From Acanthaster planci (Eukaryota; Echinodermata; Asteroidea; Valvatida; Acanthasteridae): a stretch of 64,000 bases of DNA. This document shows positions 1-19,140 of this stretch, in pieces; positions within the stretch are counted from its first letter, which is position 1, and every line of letters starts with the position of its first letter. The notes under the pieces are model-generated. The model was not told the DNA's origin, did no database searches, and saw only the letters and a list, made by a program, of their open reading frames with translations. The stretch lies in NCBI RefSeq assembly GCF_001949145.1, contig NW_019091407.1:778360-842359 (forward strand), given 5' to 3'. Position numbers and translations under genes: made by a program.

Positions 1-643
1 GGTGAAATAATATCCAACTTAAAGCTGGAGGTCAGACACAAGGCATGTGCAAGATCACATGATTCCAAATGCCTGTCCAGGCCGTTGTGACTGTAGTTTA
101 CAGGTACAAAGGAAAATAGTCATCGCTCTGCAGAGTTATGGACGACCGAGTGATGCAAGCATACTTACACACTGTCAACAACAAGACACATGATAAAATA
201 CAGCGACTCTGTAATACCGATCATATAACCCCCAAATATGAACTGATGAACACGAGATTTCCAAATGTGCCCGTCGCTGCATGTATATTGTATAATAAAA
301 TTATACACACCGTGGTAACTGGTTTCGTCAATATTTTCACATGTAGGTCTGCCTAAATAGGCACTAATCAATGAATTCCATTATATTCTGAAAATCATAA
401 CGTTGAGTAATGGTAGTTCATTCCATTTAAGATATTTCTGTGCATGTATAAAAACAGGTTTAGCTGTGAAACTTTTCAGGACTTCGTTAGTGGAGGTGAT
501 TCAGATATACTCATGATTTATAAGCCTTCGGATTACAGCCTGGATAATACTCCAGCTTTCGCCTGAACGACCTTTACACTAGAGTCCAAACATCTTCTTT
601 TGAATCATAAGCCTGTGGTGGCTAGTTTCCGCCCTCGCTCCTC
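1..643. other. Left-edge noncoding DNA
   Basis: AT-rich sequence with no exon-like segment that I can support. The open frames here are short and lack any recognisable domain. The missing first exon of the calmodulin-like gene at 2247-8543 could lie here, but I found no ATG followed directly by a good splice donor. Confidence 0.4.
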
Positions 644-1694
644 TATGGAATTCGATATCTGCCGTCGTGCGTCGCCCCTCGTGCGTCGCCCGTCGTGTGT
701 CGCCCGTTNNNNNNNNNNNNNNNNNNNNNNNNNNNNNNNNNNNNNNNNNNNNNNNNNNNNNNNNNNNNNNNNNNNNNNNNNNNNNNNNNNNNNNNNNNNN
801 NNNNNNNNNNNNNNNNNNNNNNNNNNNNNNNNNNNNNNNNNNNNNNNNNNNNNNNNNNNNNNNNNNNNNNNNNNNNNNNNNNNNNNNNNNNNNNNNNNNN
901 NNNNNNNNNNNNNNNNNNNNNNNNNNNNNNNNNNNNNNNNNNNNNNNNNNNNNNNNNNNNNNNNNNNNNNNNNNNNNNNNNNNNNNNNNNNNNNNNNNNN
1001 NNNNNNNNNNNNNNNNNNNNNNNNNNNNNNNNNNNNNNNNNNNNNNNNNNNNNNNNNNNNNNNNNNNNNNNNNNNNNNNNNNNNNNNNNNNNNNNNNNNN
1101 NNNNNNNNNNNNNNNNNNNNNNNNNNNNNNNNNNNNNNNNNNNNNNNNNNNNNNNNNNNNNNNNNNNNNNNNNNNNNNNNNNNNNNNNNNNNNNNNNNNN
1201 NNNNNNNNNNNNNNNNNNNNNNNNNNNNNNNNNNNNNNNNNNNNNNNNNNNNNNNNNNNNNNNNNNNNNNNNNNNNNNNNNNNNNNNNNNNNNNNNNNNN
1301 NNNNNNNNNNNNNNNNNNNNNNNNNNNNNNNNNNNNNNNNNNNNNNNNNNNNNNNNNNNNNNNNNNNNNNNNNNNNNNNNNNNNNNNNNNNNNNNNNNNN
1401 NNNNNNNNNNNNNNNNNNNNNNNNNNNNNNNNNNNNNNNNNNNNNNNNNNNNNNNNNNNNNNNNNNNNNNNNNNNNNNNNNNNNNNNNNNNNNNNNNNNN
1501 NNNNNNNNNNNNNNNNNNNNNNNNNNNNNNNNNNNNNNNNNNNNNNNNNNNNNNNNNNNNNNNNNNNNNNNNNNNNNNNNNNNNNNNNNNNNNNNNNNNN
1601 NNNNNNNNNNNNNNNNNNNNNNNNNNNNNNNNNNNNNNNNNNNNNNNNNNNNNNNNNNNNNNNNNNCGGGCGACGGCAGATATGGAATTCCATA
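644..1694. repeat. Inverted-repeat element enclosing assembly gap
   Basis: The segment at 644-667 and the reverse complement of 1671-1694 match at 23 of 24 bases, so the gap sits inside an element with terminal inverted repeats. Just inside the left arm is a GC-rich direct repeat (about 14-base units of the type CGTCGTGCGTCGCCC), which probably explains why assembly failed. A further copy of the arm's outer part occurs near 11878-11893, so the arm is dispersed in this genome. It looks like a DNA-transposon derivative or foldback element; no transposase is visible. Confidence 0.6.
709..1666. other. Assembly gap (958 N)
   Basis: Run of undetermined bases. Nothing inside it can be annotated. 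Confidence 0.99.
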
Positions 1695-1763
1695 CTCCTC
1701 GGTAGTGAATTAGCGTGAGCAGGCAGCACACTCTCTACCATGCGCTGTGACTAAGGCCAAGAG

Positions 1764-1944
1764 GAGTGCGGCAATAGCGCGGCGGTTGCGCTAAAAGCCA
1801 AATTTAAATTGAGCAGTGTCGTGCCACTTCCATTTGGCACAACGATAGCGCGGCATACCCAGCCAAGCTAAAGAGCTTACAGTCCCGAATTCAATTTGCC
1901 GCGCCGAACTGCGCTAAACGCCGTGCTATTCTTGCCCTGCAGAA
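1764..1944. repeat. Possible foldback element, GC-rich ends
   Basis: The left end (around 1767-1825) and the reverse complement of the right end (around 1885-1942) share blocks such as AATAGCGCGGCG versus AATAGCACGGCG, followed by CAAATT-type sequence. This suggests an imperfect inverted-repeat element of about 180 bp. A related phrase (GCGGCAATAGCG) recurs near 2873-2885. No coding potential. Confidence 0.35.
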
Positions 1945-2246
1945 CTTAAAATATTGAATACTTTGAGTTCACGCGGCAGTAGCACGGCGTACCTAGGCCT
2001 AATACTCGGCGAATACCGGGTCTTGAATAGTCAGGCGACTTATCGTAACTGGCAGCGCACACCAGGAAACCCCTATTTCCCTACAAAGCAATTCACCACG
2101 TACATGCAAAATTACAACGGATGCTATCGAAACCCGAGAAAGTCTCCTCAAAATTTAGTAACTTTCGTCAGCACCGTGCTTCCAAGATTTTTTGTTTGCT
2201 CTAGCTTTAGCAAAAAGTGCTGAACGACTTTCCTTTTCTTTGACAG

Positions 2247-5200
2247 GGAACACTCAGCGCTGAGAAAAAGAAAGGTACGTAAACTATATGGTCTTCAACG
2301 ACCTTCGTGGATTGCATTATTCCGATGTCTGTTTACCTACAAAGAGCCAAAGAACAAGGGGGCCTAGAATTTGAGGCCGGCTTAAAATAGTCTATTTAGA
2401 ATTATCCCTTTTTTTTCTTTTGAATGTAATTTTTGCCAGTGAGAATGTCGCTCCAGTTTTTTTCGATGATTTAAAAATATAGCAGAGCACTGTATTGACA
2501 GGGGGGTAATCAGGGATGGACTGATACATCAAGAGAAGTAATTACAGCGATTTTTACACTAAAACACTTTTCCTCCGTCGACTGCAACGGTCGTAGTGCT
2601 GTGAGCTAGAGGTATAATCTTCAGGAATAATTATGCACTGCTGCTACTGAGCACTATGCAAAGGCCTACGGGCCGTCTGTGTGTCGGCACAATGGGGTCG
2701 ACTCGTGACCAGGGCTATGGTGCTCTGTGTCTGCCATCTCGCATCTCGCGTTTGAATCTCTCCGTCGCATGCGGCATTTCCCATCTTTATTAGGTGATAG
2801 TGCAATACACTGCAAACATCGACAGAATAGTTATATACCTTATGACAGGAAGCACGTAAACTATGGCTGTAGCGCGGCAATAGCGGAGCGGGGACACCAT
2901 GTAAGGAAACAACATTGGTGTTTTAAAGTTCTATAGTTTATAGTATGTAGTTTTATAGTTTTTTCACGCGAGGCACAAACGAGATTGCAGGTAGATGAAG
3001 AACACCATACACAGCTTTAATAGGCTGGCTGCCCGAACACTGTACCGTGCACTGCCAACGGAAGTAAGAAATGGCCGCCAATGGAGAAGAGACGTATTTG
3101 TTTTTCAGAATGGAAATTCTCTTTCCGTCATCACAATTGAGCCCAGAGTGCAACATGAAATCGATTAGACATGAGCGTTCTCGCTATAACTTGAATGAGA
3201 TTTTACTTTTTTCCCTTAATTTTCCCGAGACCTGCACATGTTGTAATGTTTGCATCGATCAGTTCGTGTTTTTTATTCTGTAATTGTAAAAAAAAATCGA
3301 CCTGAAGAGAGAGAGAGAGAGAGAGCACATGCAAACATTGCAAGTCTTGCAAGTCCTTATTTGTTGATTGAAACAGCGTACAAAGAAACGTTTAGCAGTT
3401 ACGACAAGAACAGAGATGGCAAGATGAATAAGAACGAGTTGCGGGGACTGCTGAGGGCGCTCAATCGGAACCCCACCGAGACAAGCTTGAAGAAGATCAT
3501 GGAGGGCTTTGACAAGAACAGTAAGTTAGCTCAGTCTTACGGCTGCACACCATTAAACAAGCTGTCATAGTTGGAAATGATAGATATTCTCATCTGAAGA
3601 AAAAACAAACAAAACGCACTGAAAATAGGTATAAACTACAACTTGAAGTCGGGTCCGTATTCAAGACACACATGATTCGAAAATCCATGGTTGCTGGTTT
3701 CGCATAGATTACATGTAGGGTGAAGAAACATACAGTTTAGTTTGGCGAATTTACTGGTCATAATAATGCCTGTGTGCAAACAAGATTGATTGTTCTACAG
3801 AGGTTTTTTGACAGTCTTTGTTGTTGGGGTGGAACGAATTTAACAGAAACTGGAATCCTGGAGTACGACGAGTTTGTTCAGCTGATGATCAAAATAGACG
3901 CAGACATTGACCAGAAATTGAGACCGACCTTCGAGGAATACGACAAAGACAACAACGGATATATCAGGTGAGGTTTTCCGATGGATTCGTTTAGACAGAG
4001 CGCTTCATCCAGAGTTAATGGTTGAGGTTGAAAATGGGCTTGGTTCGCTAACCTGTTGCTAGTAGTCTTCGCAACCGAGGAAAGACTATTGCCCGGAAAG
4101 TGGGAAACAATTTAAATACTACCAGCCTTTTGTCACACAGAGGGAACCATCGCTCTATGTATTTTAGTCGTTGAAGAGCCACAGAAGCGTCGTGATGGGC
4201 TTTTTCGCATATTGAGGGAAAAGGTGTTGTTTTTGTTTTGGGGGGTTGCTTGTATTTTGCCAGCAAGACATTCTTTTTGTAAAGATTTTTTGTTTTTCCA
4301 CTTGTCTTTTTCGTTTTTTAAATGTCTGTCTACTAATTTGTTTGTTTTCTGTTTTTTTTCCTTTCGGTCTTCTTTCCCAAATCCCACAGACTTTGTGTAT
4401 ATTTTTAATCTTGTCGGTATTTTGGGCATTAAACAAAGTCCTAAGATATGGAGACTTGACGCACAGAATATACAGCAAAGATATTTTGCGAAGAATGACA
4501 TCATGATAACGTCATCATGTAATTTATTATTAAATTTTGAATATCTATTTTACCCCATTGACTGTGTCAGATAGGAATTTGTTTCTTAAATGTATAGGTG
4601 ACTTCATGAAAAACTCGAGCTCCCTAAGGCAGCAGGTTGAAAAAAATGAAAATGTAGTTTTAGTTAATGTCTGTGGCGAAGTTTGCCGCAATCAAGTGAA
4701 AAAGTGGCAGATGAAATGACCTTTATACAATCCATGTGCCAAACTGCAGGCTGATGACGTCATCACAAAAGAATTTATCATGAAAAGACGTTTAATTTTT
4801 CAAAATCACAATAAAAAATCAATAATGACGCATGAAGTTTTGAATTGCCTATCAAATTCTAGTGAAAATATTGCTATCTATCGTGTAAGGCGTTGAACTT
4901 GTTTAATTTTGTTGATAGACGCGAACCGCAAATAATTAGAACACCCTCAGTCATGCTTGGAAACTTCGTGCGTACCTTGTATGCTGCGCATCGCATGGCC
5001 GGGATTTGGCATCGTTCCAACGGCCTGGCTACAGCCAAACCAGAATGCAATCCAAAAAAAAAAAAAAAACCAAAAAAACAAAAAAACACACACACACACA
5101 AAAACGCTACCAGCAGTTCAGGGTGCAGTCCAATTACAGATCAGTTCATAATTAAAAATTGAAAGATTAGGGACCAGATAATAACGTAGTGTTTGTTTCA

Positions 5201-8200
5201 GACACCTCAGGCATGTTGATGTGCGTGTTATTGGGCCCCGAACAATGTTGATTTCACACTGTTTTCGATGGGGCTTGAATTAGTGAATAGCACCCTATTC
5301 ATCGTGTATACACCTAAGACCGTAACATTAGTACACATTGCTTGCCCATGCTTTGGGTTGGACTGGTCCTGGTCCCTGATTAATATAGAGGGACCGGTAG
5401 CTATGCTCCTTGGGACCGCGCCTGGTTGATTTAGCTCTGTGCATGCGCAATTACACGAAAATATGAAATTCACGTAGAAATTTTAACTTTTGAAGAATAT
5501 GTATGGGTTTACTATTTTTGTAAATTTAATGATCTTAAAAAAACACATGGATGCTATACTTGGCATCACACATAAGGATACATGAACAATGAAATGTTAA
5601 AAAGAGTGTAAGTTGAATGCATGCATTTTATCATGTTTACAAAAGGTTGTGTAATTATTTGCATATAAGCTTGAAAAATCCGGGAAAATCTCGAGTCGAT
5701 AGTTTGAACAATTTCGGTTTGTGGGATTTCTGTCTGCCCTATACATTCCCGCAAAAGTTTTAAGACTTGAAAACGCGTAGTTTTTTTACTTATATTGTCA
5801 GTTACTAAAAGCAGCGAACTGGCCACTCTCATGAATTAGCGCTTGAACGGACTTGGGGAATCAGGATTCTCTAGTCCGTGCAAATGGTCATTTATTCGCC
5901 GGTGCGCGCCCATTCATATAACTGAACACTGCGCGCAGATTCCGGAAAACGCAAAATGTAGAGGCCAGTGGATTCGTCACGTTAACATGCATAGAATGCC
6001 AGTTCAACTCCACTCTAACAGCCTTCCTTTCGAGGCCAGTATGACAATTTTTATGGGATATTTGTACTTTTGAGCCTCCATTTGTTGAAAAAAAAGAAAT
6101 GCTAGTACCTGACTATTTAAATGCAGTGTATTTAGGTAGGGCATGCTTCGCAACCGTATTAATGATACTGTGCTCACCATTGTTGCTGGTAGGTTGTTTT
6201 TTTTTCACTTTATTATTATTTTTTTAACTTTAGACTAAGTTCATGAAGATTGATGGAGACAGTTTGGTCCTGCATAATGCACAAATCCACATTTTTAAAG
6301 ATCTCCCTGAAACCATCATGATAGACTTGACAATGGGCAAAACGTAAAGCTATATTAAAGTAATTCATGTAGCTTAACTGCAGAGGAAAAAAATCAAACA
6401 GCAATATCTGTACAAAACATGATTCATTTTTAGATATATTTTGCATGTATCATAATTCCAATGATGTAACATCTTCACTTTCTTACAGTGGCACAAATCA
6501 TAATGTCAAAAGAATGTAAACAATTCACAGGAGAAACATGATTGGCAGCAAAAGGAGATAATTGACCACATTAACATGATTTAAATAATAATAATAATAT
6601 CATTGAGTCTGGGGAGCCTTTGGCATTTTTTATGCAAAGTAACCAACTCACGCAATGATTCTTAGACTATCACATCACAAGGTAACAGTTTGTTCAAGAA
6701 CTAGACAGGTTAAGTGCTAGAATGGCTAGATATAAAATTATGGGGGAAATGCACAAATTTAAAAAGGATAAATACACTTATATTGAGTGTATTTGAATTA
6801 TTTTATTAACCGAAACCATTTCGACAGTCACCCCTGGGGTCTTTCAATGGAATTCCTCGAATTTGCAGGAAGCTATACAGTGTGTGGTTGAAACCTAACA
6901 GGGAACGAAAGAGATATCTTTGCTTTACCATTAACTTCAATAAGCTTTGTTAAGTAAAGACAGCGCATTAACTATGATTAAGTAGATGTCATGAGCTGAA
7001 AGCATTATTCAGGAATTCATCAGGCAGTTTTTAAAGATCAGTCATGTTTCTTTCACGCGAAAAGGTAATTAAATAGAGAATTTAATGGGTCATTATTACC
7101 CGTATAATGACGAAAGTGGCAAATTCTCCTCGCATCTAAACAAATGTAGCATCTAATGATGCCATAATACTGCTCTCGCTCCCCGTTTGTGCTTGCATTA
7201 GCCACTGAGGTTGCATGGGTAGCTTTAGGTCAGGGCATTCTTCATGGTACTTGAAGAGATTGTACAGCGACAAGCTTTCAGTGATGCTACGGTCGGTTTC
7301 TACTTTAAACTTCACTTGTGACAGCTGGCCACTTGTGATGACTTCATTTAATCTAAATCAAATCAACACGAACATTATGAAATCCAGATACTTGGTTTCA
7401 CTCATTATATCGGATTATTTAGAAGTAAGCCAGTGTACGAATCACTTGATTATTGAAGCATATAAATTACTTACGACTTTGTTGAACTCAGGTAGCATTA
7501 AATGTAATCTCTAACTCTAAACGTAATCGACATCAAGGACTGAACAAACCAAACGAAGAGGATCAATTTCAAATTATGGTGCACATTCGCAAACGCAGGT
7601 ACGCGTTGATGAACGCAGACGTGAATTAAACAAACGCACATCAACATGAATTTAGTCCTTAACAGTCCATGTGGGCTTTCGTACTCGTGAAAGTAAAGTA
7701 CTTAGAATCTAAGGCCATAATAGACGGAACCAGGTACCCCATCTTTGAAAACAGACGCAGATATCATTGCTCCGGTTTCTGATTCGGTGATTCTATCAAA
7801 ATGGAATCGATAAAAAATACATGTCCTGTACTTGTACCCGAGTAGGGTACAGACTACAAGACTTCGAGTAAGAGCACTATAATCCTACGCCAAAGTATGG
7901 GCCGAACGCAAATTATTTGCGAGTACCGATCGAGAGTCGAGTGCGGCTGCGTACGAGTATTCCAACAATACTGGACCGTAAATTTAACAGTCGTATTTTA
8001 ATAATCAAATTTAATAATAATATATTCGAGGAGTATCTGAGAATAACCTTTGTGAATTTAACTGTCCAATATTTTATTTCGTCGGGGTAAACTCTTCTAG
8101 TTCAAGAGCTCATGATGAATGAATTTTCTTCAGAAGGGTGCAAAGACATAAAATGCAGTTATCTCTTTCCGTGTATTTCAGCCCTGAGGAGTTAGACGCA

Positions 8201-8543
8201 TTGCTTCAGGATATGGGGATCGAATTGACACCAGAGAAACTACAAGCTGAGATCAAGAATGTGGACCTCAACACAGACGGCAAACTGACTTTTCAAGGTG
8301 CGTTTGTATCGGAATGTTTTCATTGAACATACTGAAGTGGAACAGTGATAGTTTATGGACGGCTGGGAGAAATAATTTCTGGCCTTCATTTCCGCTTTGT
8401 GAGATTTGGTCGAAATATTATGCATATATACAGAAGAATGCATCTGTCGCTAAAAGTTTCTAATGCATCATTACATGTACACTCACAATATGAAGTCCTT
8501 TCCCCCCAACAGGGAGTTCAGCCACAATCAGATGAAGGTATAA
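2247..8543 (+). CDS. Calmodulin-like EF-hand protein (5' partial, last exon uncertain)
   Basis: Encodes a four-EF-hand calcium sensor of the calmodulin superfamily. Exons read from the sequence are 2247-2274, 3377-3520, 3847-3967, 8182-8297 and a short last exon starting near 8513. All internal junctions have AG/GT borders, and phases join cleanly through the fourth exon. EF loops are DKNRDGKMNKNE, DKNKTGILEYDE, DKDNNGYISPEE and DLNTDGKLTFQ plus a final Glu expected from the last exon; loops 1-3 carry ligands at positions 1, 3, 5 and 12. Exon sizes (28, 144, 121, 116) parallel the calmodulin gene at 12241-18918 (31, 144, 127, 116), so the two share an ancestor. The initiator exon was not found and may be a lone ATG or lie in the gap at 709-1666. 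The last exon fits the family only in a frame (residues EFSHNQMKV, stop at 8541-8543) that does not match the canonical splice sites. It is clearly not calmodulin itself, because the sequence is strongly diverged. Its partners are unknown. Confidence 0.72.
3304..3325. repeat. (GA)n microsatellite
   Basis: About ten GA dinucleotides, located about 50 bases before the second visible exon of the calmodulin-like gene, in its intron. Confidence 0.85.
5054..5104. repeat. Poly-A and (CA)n simple repeat
   Basis: A long adenine run with interspersed C passes directly into ACACACAC dinucleotides. This could be the tail of an old retroposed element, but no recognisable body precedes it. Confidence 0.75.
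5155..5250 (+). repeat. Dispersed repeat, copy 1
   Basis: The block around TGTGCGTGTTATTGGGCCC, and the preceding sequence containing TTGAAAGAT and GTTTCAG, reappears in inverted orientation at about 22012-22103. Shared similarity spans roughly 80-90 bases with scattered differences, as expected of two old copies of one mobile element. Identity not recognised. Confidence 0.5.
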
Positions 8544-8563
8544 AGGGTTTAAATGATAACTAA

Positions 8564-11500
8564 ATAGCAAGCCATCGCTTGACACTGTGATAGTCGCCAT
8601 TGGAACCGTCGCCGTCTATTTCTGCCTTAGTGCAAATTGTCGAGTCCTATCCAAGTCGGATGCTAGTCAGGAGAATGTTGCTTTAGCAGAAAACATTTTT
8701 TTCTACAATACAACACATATTCATGAATGGAACAGCTCTGCTTGTAGTTGTTCAGGTTTTGCAGCGCTTACCCCCACTATCTCAGTGGAACGGGGGTTCT
8801 AATTCTACCGACAACTTACTTCATTCCTGGAATCGTTATGTTTGTGAAATGAAGATCGATTAACAACGCACTGTGGGTCTGTTTGTTTCACACGGATCTC
8901 CATCAGTGATCCCAACTCTGGTTCGCTCCGTCCATATGGTGTGAGTGAACCAACGTGAGATCACTGATCTCTATTCAGATCAGCGCGAATCAAACCGACC
9001 CAGAGTGAGTGAGCCTCGGGAAGCGCCCCAGAACATGACTTGTGCAGCATAAGATTGCTCTTAATGTATCCCCTCTAGAATCTAAACCAATCAGAGTGCT
9101 TCGCTGGAACATTGGGCAATTCTCGTTGTACGTTGTGTACAAAACGAATTCTCCGAGTAGTTAATTGGATGGTCGATCATCCACTGGTAGGGGAGGAAAC
9201 CAACGTCCCCGCACAAGTACAACGTCCGGATGGCAGCAAGTAATGAGGGTGTATAGATTACAACGGCATTGCGCTTGGAGAACCATTTTTATGGAGCCAA
9301 TGACAAACTTGGCATCAAGTCTAACCATAACATGGCTAGAAGGTGTTTGAAAAACATGAGGTAAAAGCGTTGAATAAAACTGTTGGAAATGTATGATGTT
9401 TAAAACTTGATTTGACTTGTTACTTAAAAAGCATTTGTAAATGTAAATAAAAATGCGCTGCCAGAAGACCAGCTCAAGAGAATGGCCGTTGAAAATGTCC
9501 CTCAACTGCCGCTCAGGCTATTACCAACGTCCACCCTTCTAAGCACAAATTAAGAATGGCTACCGAGTCAGCACCAGCTCAGCCCGAACCAAATCAACTC
9601 TAAAAGGCCACAAGTCCCGCAAAAATAGTCTCTAGTCTGGACTTCCCCCATCAATGCTCTGACAGAAAAACCCTCCACTGCTCTTTTAAATGAGAACCGA
9701 AGACTCTATGAATGCTGGACGGCGGCCTCTACTTTAAAGTGGAATTAAGAGGACGCACAAACTGTAATCACTTTGGTCTGCAGGCAGTTTCTTGGCTTCT
9801 ACATGTATTTACGCGCGAAGAAACAAACAGCTGCTGTTTGTAGCTTTGCAGCGCCCTCTTGCAAACACAAATTGTTCAAGACACAAATATTCAAGATTCT
9901 GGCACTCGCCAGATGGTGATGGCGATATCAACTTCAGATCAAATCCATTTCCAGACCCATATTTTTTTTCGTGACCTTGACCTTGTTTTCAACCGCCCAA
10001 CAAATTGAACCAGCGGAATAAATTATGTGAAAAGATAATTATATGAGTCCTCTGGGGTCCTGCATTCACAGTATATACCCACTGATGCATGTAGCATGGG
10101 GGGAGGTGGATCTGTACTCCCTTCAGCCCGTTCAAGAATCCTCATCCAGGTTTCCCACCTTTTCTTGCAGAATTCAAGAAATTGATTTGCCGCATCTAAC
10201 CAGTGAAGATCATGTAAAGGAAGTCACTAAAGAAGCACTGAAGTATTCTGTGAACCCAGCTGTCATTTCTTGCATCTTCATTTTGTGTTTTATGTTTCCC
10301 TTTTAAATTTGTTTTGGTTTGTTTTAGTTTTTTGCGTGACTTATATAAGAAAGGACATTTATGCATATTTATCTAATTCCTTGGAGTGGAACGATTGCTT
10401 GTTAATATTTAGTCTAAGGAAATGCTTTGATTTGCTTTTGCTTATTTAATTCGCATAATATACATTTTTCCATTCTTATCATTTTGAAATGAACATTACA
10501 CCTAAAACGTATTAATTCACGCCAATATACAGCGAACGCAATATTTTAGAAGTATAGTTTTATCGACTAGAAATAATCTTATCTCGACGTTGACATGATT
10601 TCTGTTAACTCGATTCCATGACTATAAAGCACAGATCATATTGTACATTTTGTGAAACTGTGTTCCAGATATACAGCACGTTTATGTGGAACAGACGATA
10701 GCCATTAAACTTGCTTTGCGGATAAAAGAGAAGAGTTTATTTGAAACGATTAATGCGACACGACGATGACCTTTTATTGCACCTAATTCCAAAAGGTCGA
10801 CTCAGTCCCCTCTATTCAAACAGAGTTTTGTTATACATGTACATAGACCTAAAGACCTCAGATCTTCAGAAACATTATATCAACCGGATGAAGTTCTTCA
10901 AGTAAATAATACAAAAATATTTAAAGCTCGACTAAAATAATAAAAGGGGAAACTGGAATGTAAATATTTGTATCGCATTGAGTTATTATCTACACAAAGA
11001 GAAACGACATGCGAGGACGAATTCAAACACCGAGTCTCTCAAATTTTCTGACGATGAATCTCAAAGAAATTCATGATCCATAGAATTGAGTTGTACAGCA
11101 CAGACCAGACAAAAGAAAGGGGTTAACAACTTACTGTTCATAAAACAGTGTATATTAAATGACAGAGGTTTGAAACTGAATACAAGCTGAATAACAAAAC
11201 AAGATGGATCATATTATTGCGTGTGACTTTGACAGAGGGCGCTGCAGGCAATTAGACAGACTGGTTCCCGTCCCGTACGTAGTCTCCAGGCGTTTTACAG
11301 ATTTCCTCCGAGCGTGGATGCATATATATCTAGAACGTAGGACCGGTCCCTACATAAAAGAGACAGGGACCAGTCCAACAATTACACTGCAAGAGTAACC
11401 TTTAAGGCAGGCTGTTGAGATGTAAATGTCATGGCTACAACTCTTGGAATGCAAGAAGTAAGATTCCATAGGGAATATGAAAATTAGATTCTCTTTCAAG

Positions 11501-12240
11501 GTGGTACCTCGTGAGCTTGTAAAGTCTCCATAAAATGTACATGTACACCACAGTGTAATAAGTTAATGGTGAAATTAATTAAAACAAAATGCATAACACA
11601 CTTACAACCCCTAGGAACATGCACAACAGTGGTGTGGCGTGAGTTTTTCTGGTATTGCCCTCCATTTCAGCTTACAATTAAACTGTGCAGTATGTAAACA
11701 CAATTAAAGTGTCAAGATTAAAATCAGAAGCTTCTTCACCCGGCACTAAAACATTTCGGCATTAAAGCATTAAAAATGGAATGACGGCAAACGGCATGAA
11801 CAACCAGCGCACATTCCAACCCATAACGTCAACCCATTCCGTAGAGACGGGCTTTGAAAAAGAAAATCTTCCCCCTCTATGGAATTCGATTTCGATGTGA
11901 CCATCTTAACGAATTTTTGGTCCTAATACAAGTTTGACATCTTTGAACACTATGTACAGTATGGATCCAACAAGTACTTTTAGCTGTTTCTGGAATAAAA
12001 TTGCCAGTTTGGAATGAAAATGAGCGTTCTTAAAAGTATATAGTTCTCGTTAAACTAGAAAAAAAAATGAAATGGACTACTATGCTCGACCCCAAGGGGG
12101 AATGATTTACAGGCAGAAAAACTGCTTCTTGTTTACAATCCTTAGAATCAAGCTGTAATTTTCCCCGAAATAGAGGTTTGAATCTTTTGAATATTTTCTA
12201 CAAATAGAGGCACATGCCACAGACTGTGGGAGATCCTGGC
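8564..12240. other. Intergenic DNA between convergent EF-hand genes
   Basis: The plus-strand calmodulin-like gene and the minus-strand calmodulin gene end facing each other here. I see no exon or RNA gene in these 3.7 kb. They hold one copy of a foldback repeat (8881-8985) and a copy of the inverted-repeat arm seen at 644 (near 11878). The 3' UTRs of both genes must lie in this stretch, but no polyadenylation site could be chosen with confidence. Confidence 0.5.
8881..8985. repeat. Foldback repeat, copy 1
   Basis: Contains imperfect inverted halves (ATCAGTGATC near 8902-8911 and GATCACTGAT near 8959-8968; GGTTCGCTC near 8920-8928 and GAGTGAACC near 8943-8951). The same layout recurs at 12562-12660, starting with the shared phrase TTGTTTCACAC. 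This suggests a small nonautonomous element. Confidence 0.5.
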
Positions 12241-18918
<6,678 letters not shown>

Positions 18919-19140
18919 TATCCTAACAGGTTAAGCACGTGAAATTTCGATCCTTCTCCGCGTTCCCTTGTCTTGCGGCAAATGCAGTCGGAATCGGGTG
19001 CAGACGCACACCAAGATATTCCTTTACAGCAAGCCTCGTTGAGCGAAAAATAAAAAAGCCGGCGCGTTTAAATGGGCGTGGTATGCGCAGTCTAAGTTAC
19101 TGGGCATGCGTAGTGTACAGTAGCTGTGAGGTATATACAA
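18919..19140 (-). promoter_or_regulatory. Probable calmodulin 5' UTR and promoter
   Basis: This is the sequence immediately upstream of the ATG-only exon, read on the minus strand. It is richer in CpG than its surroundings and contains GCGC/GCATGCG motifs near 19050-19112. A GTATATAC sequence at 19131-19138 could be a TATA element. No transcription start can be fixed from sequence alone. Confidence 0.35.

Larger units (their letters stand above)
3968..8181 (+). other. Long intron of calmodulin-like gene
   Basis: A 4.2-kb intron between the second and third EF-hand coding segments. It is AT-rich, with T-rich tracts near 4220-4370 and no exon-like open frame with homology. It contains the A-rich/CA tract at 5054-5104 and a dispersed repeat copy near 5155-5250. 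Confidence 0.6.

Noticed and set aside
600-1741. Long open frames across 600-1741 on both strands
   Set aside because: They consist almost entirely of undetermined bases.
4133-4574. Overlapping 86-123-codon frames on both strands in the calmodulin-like intron
   Set aside because: Products of a T-rich tract giving Phe-rich or Lys-rich peptides; no splice-consistent exon.
4755-4762. TGACGTCA, a perfect CRE-type site, in the calmodulin-like intron
   Set aside because: A single 8-base site in the middle of a long intron is expected by chance and has no supporting context.
5363-5400. GGTCCCTG/GGGACCGGT words resembling 11340-11376
   Set aside because: Similarity is confined to short words; too little to call a repeat family.
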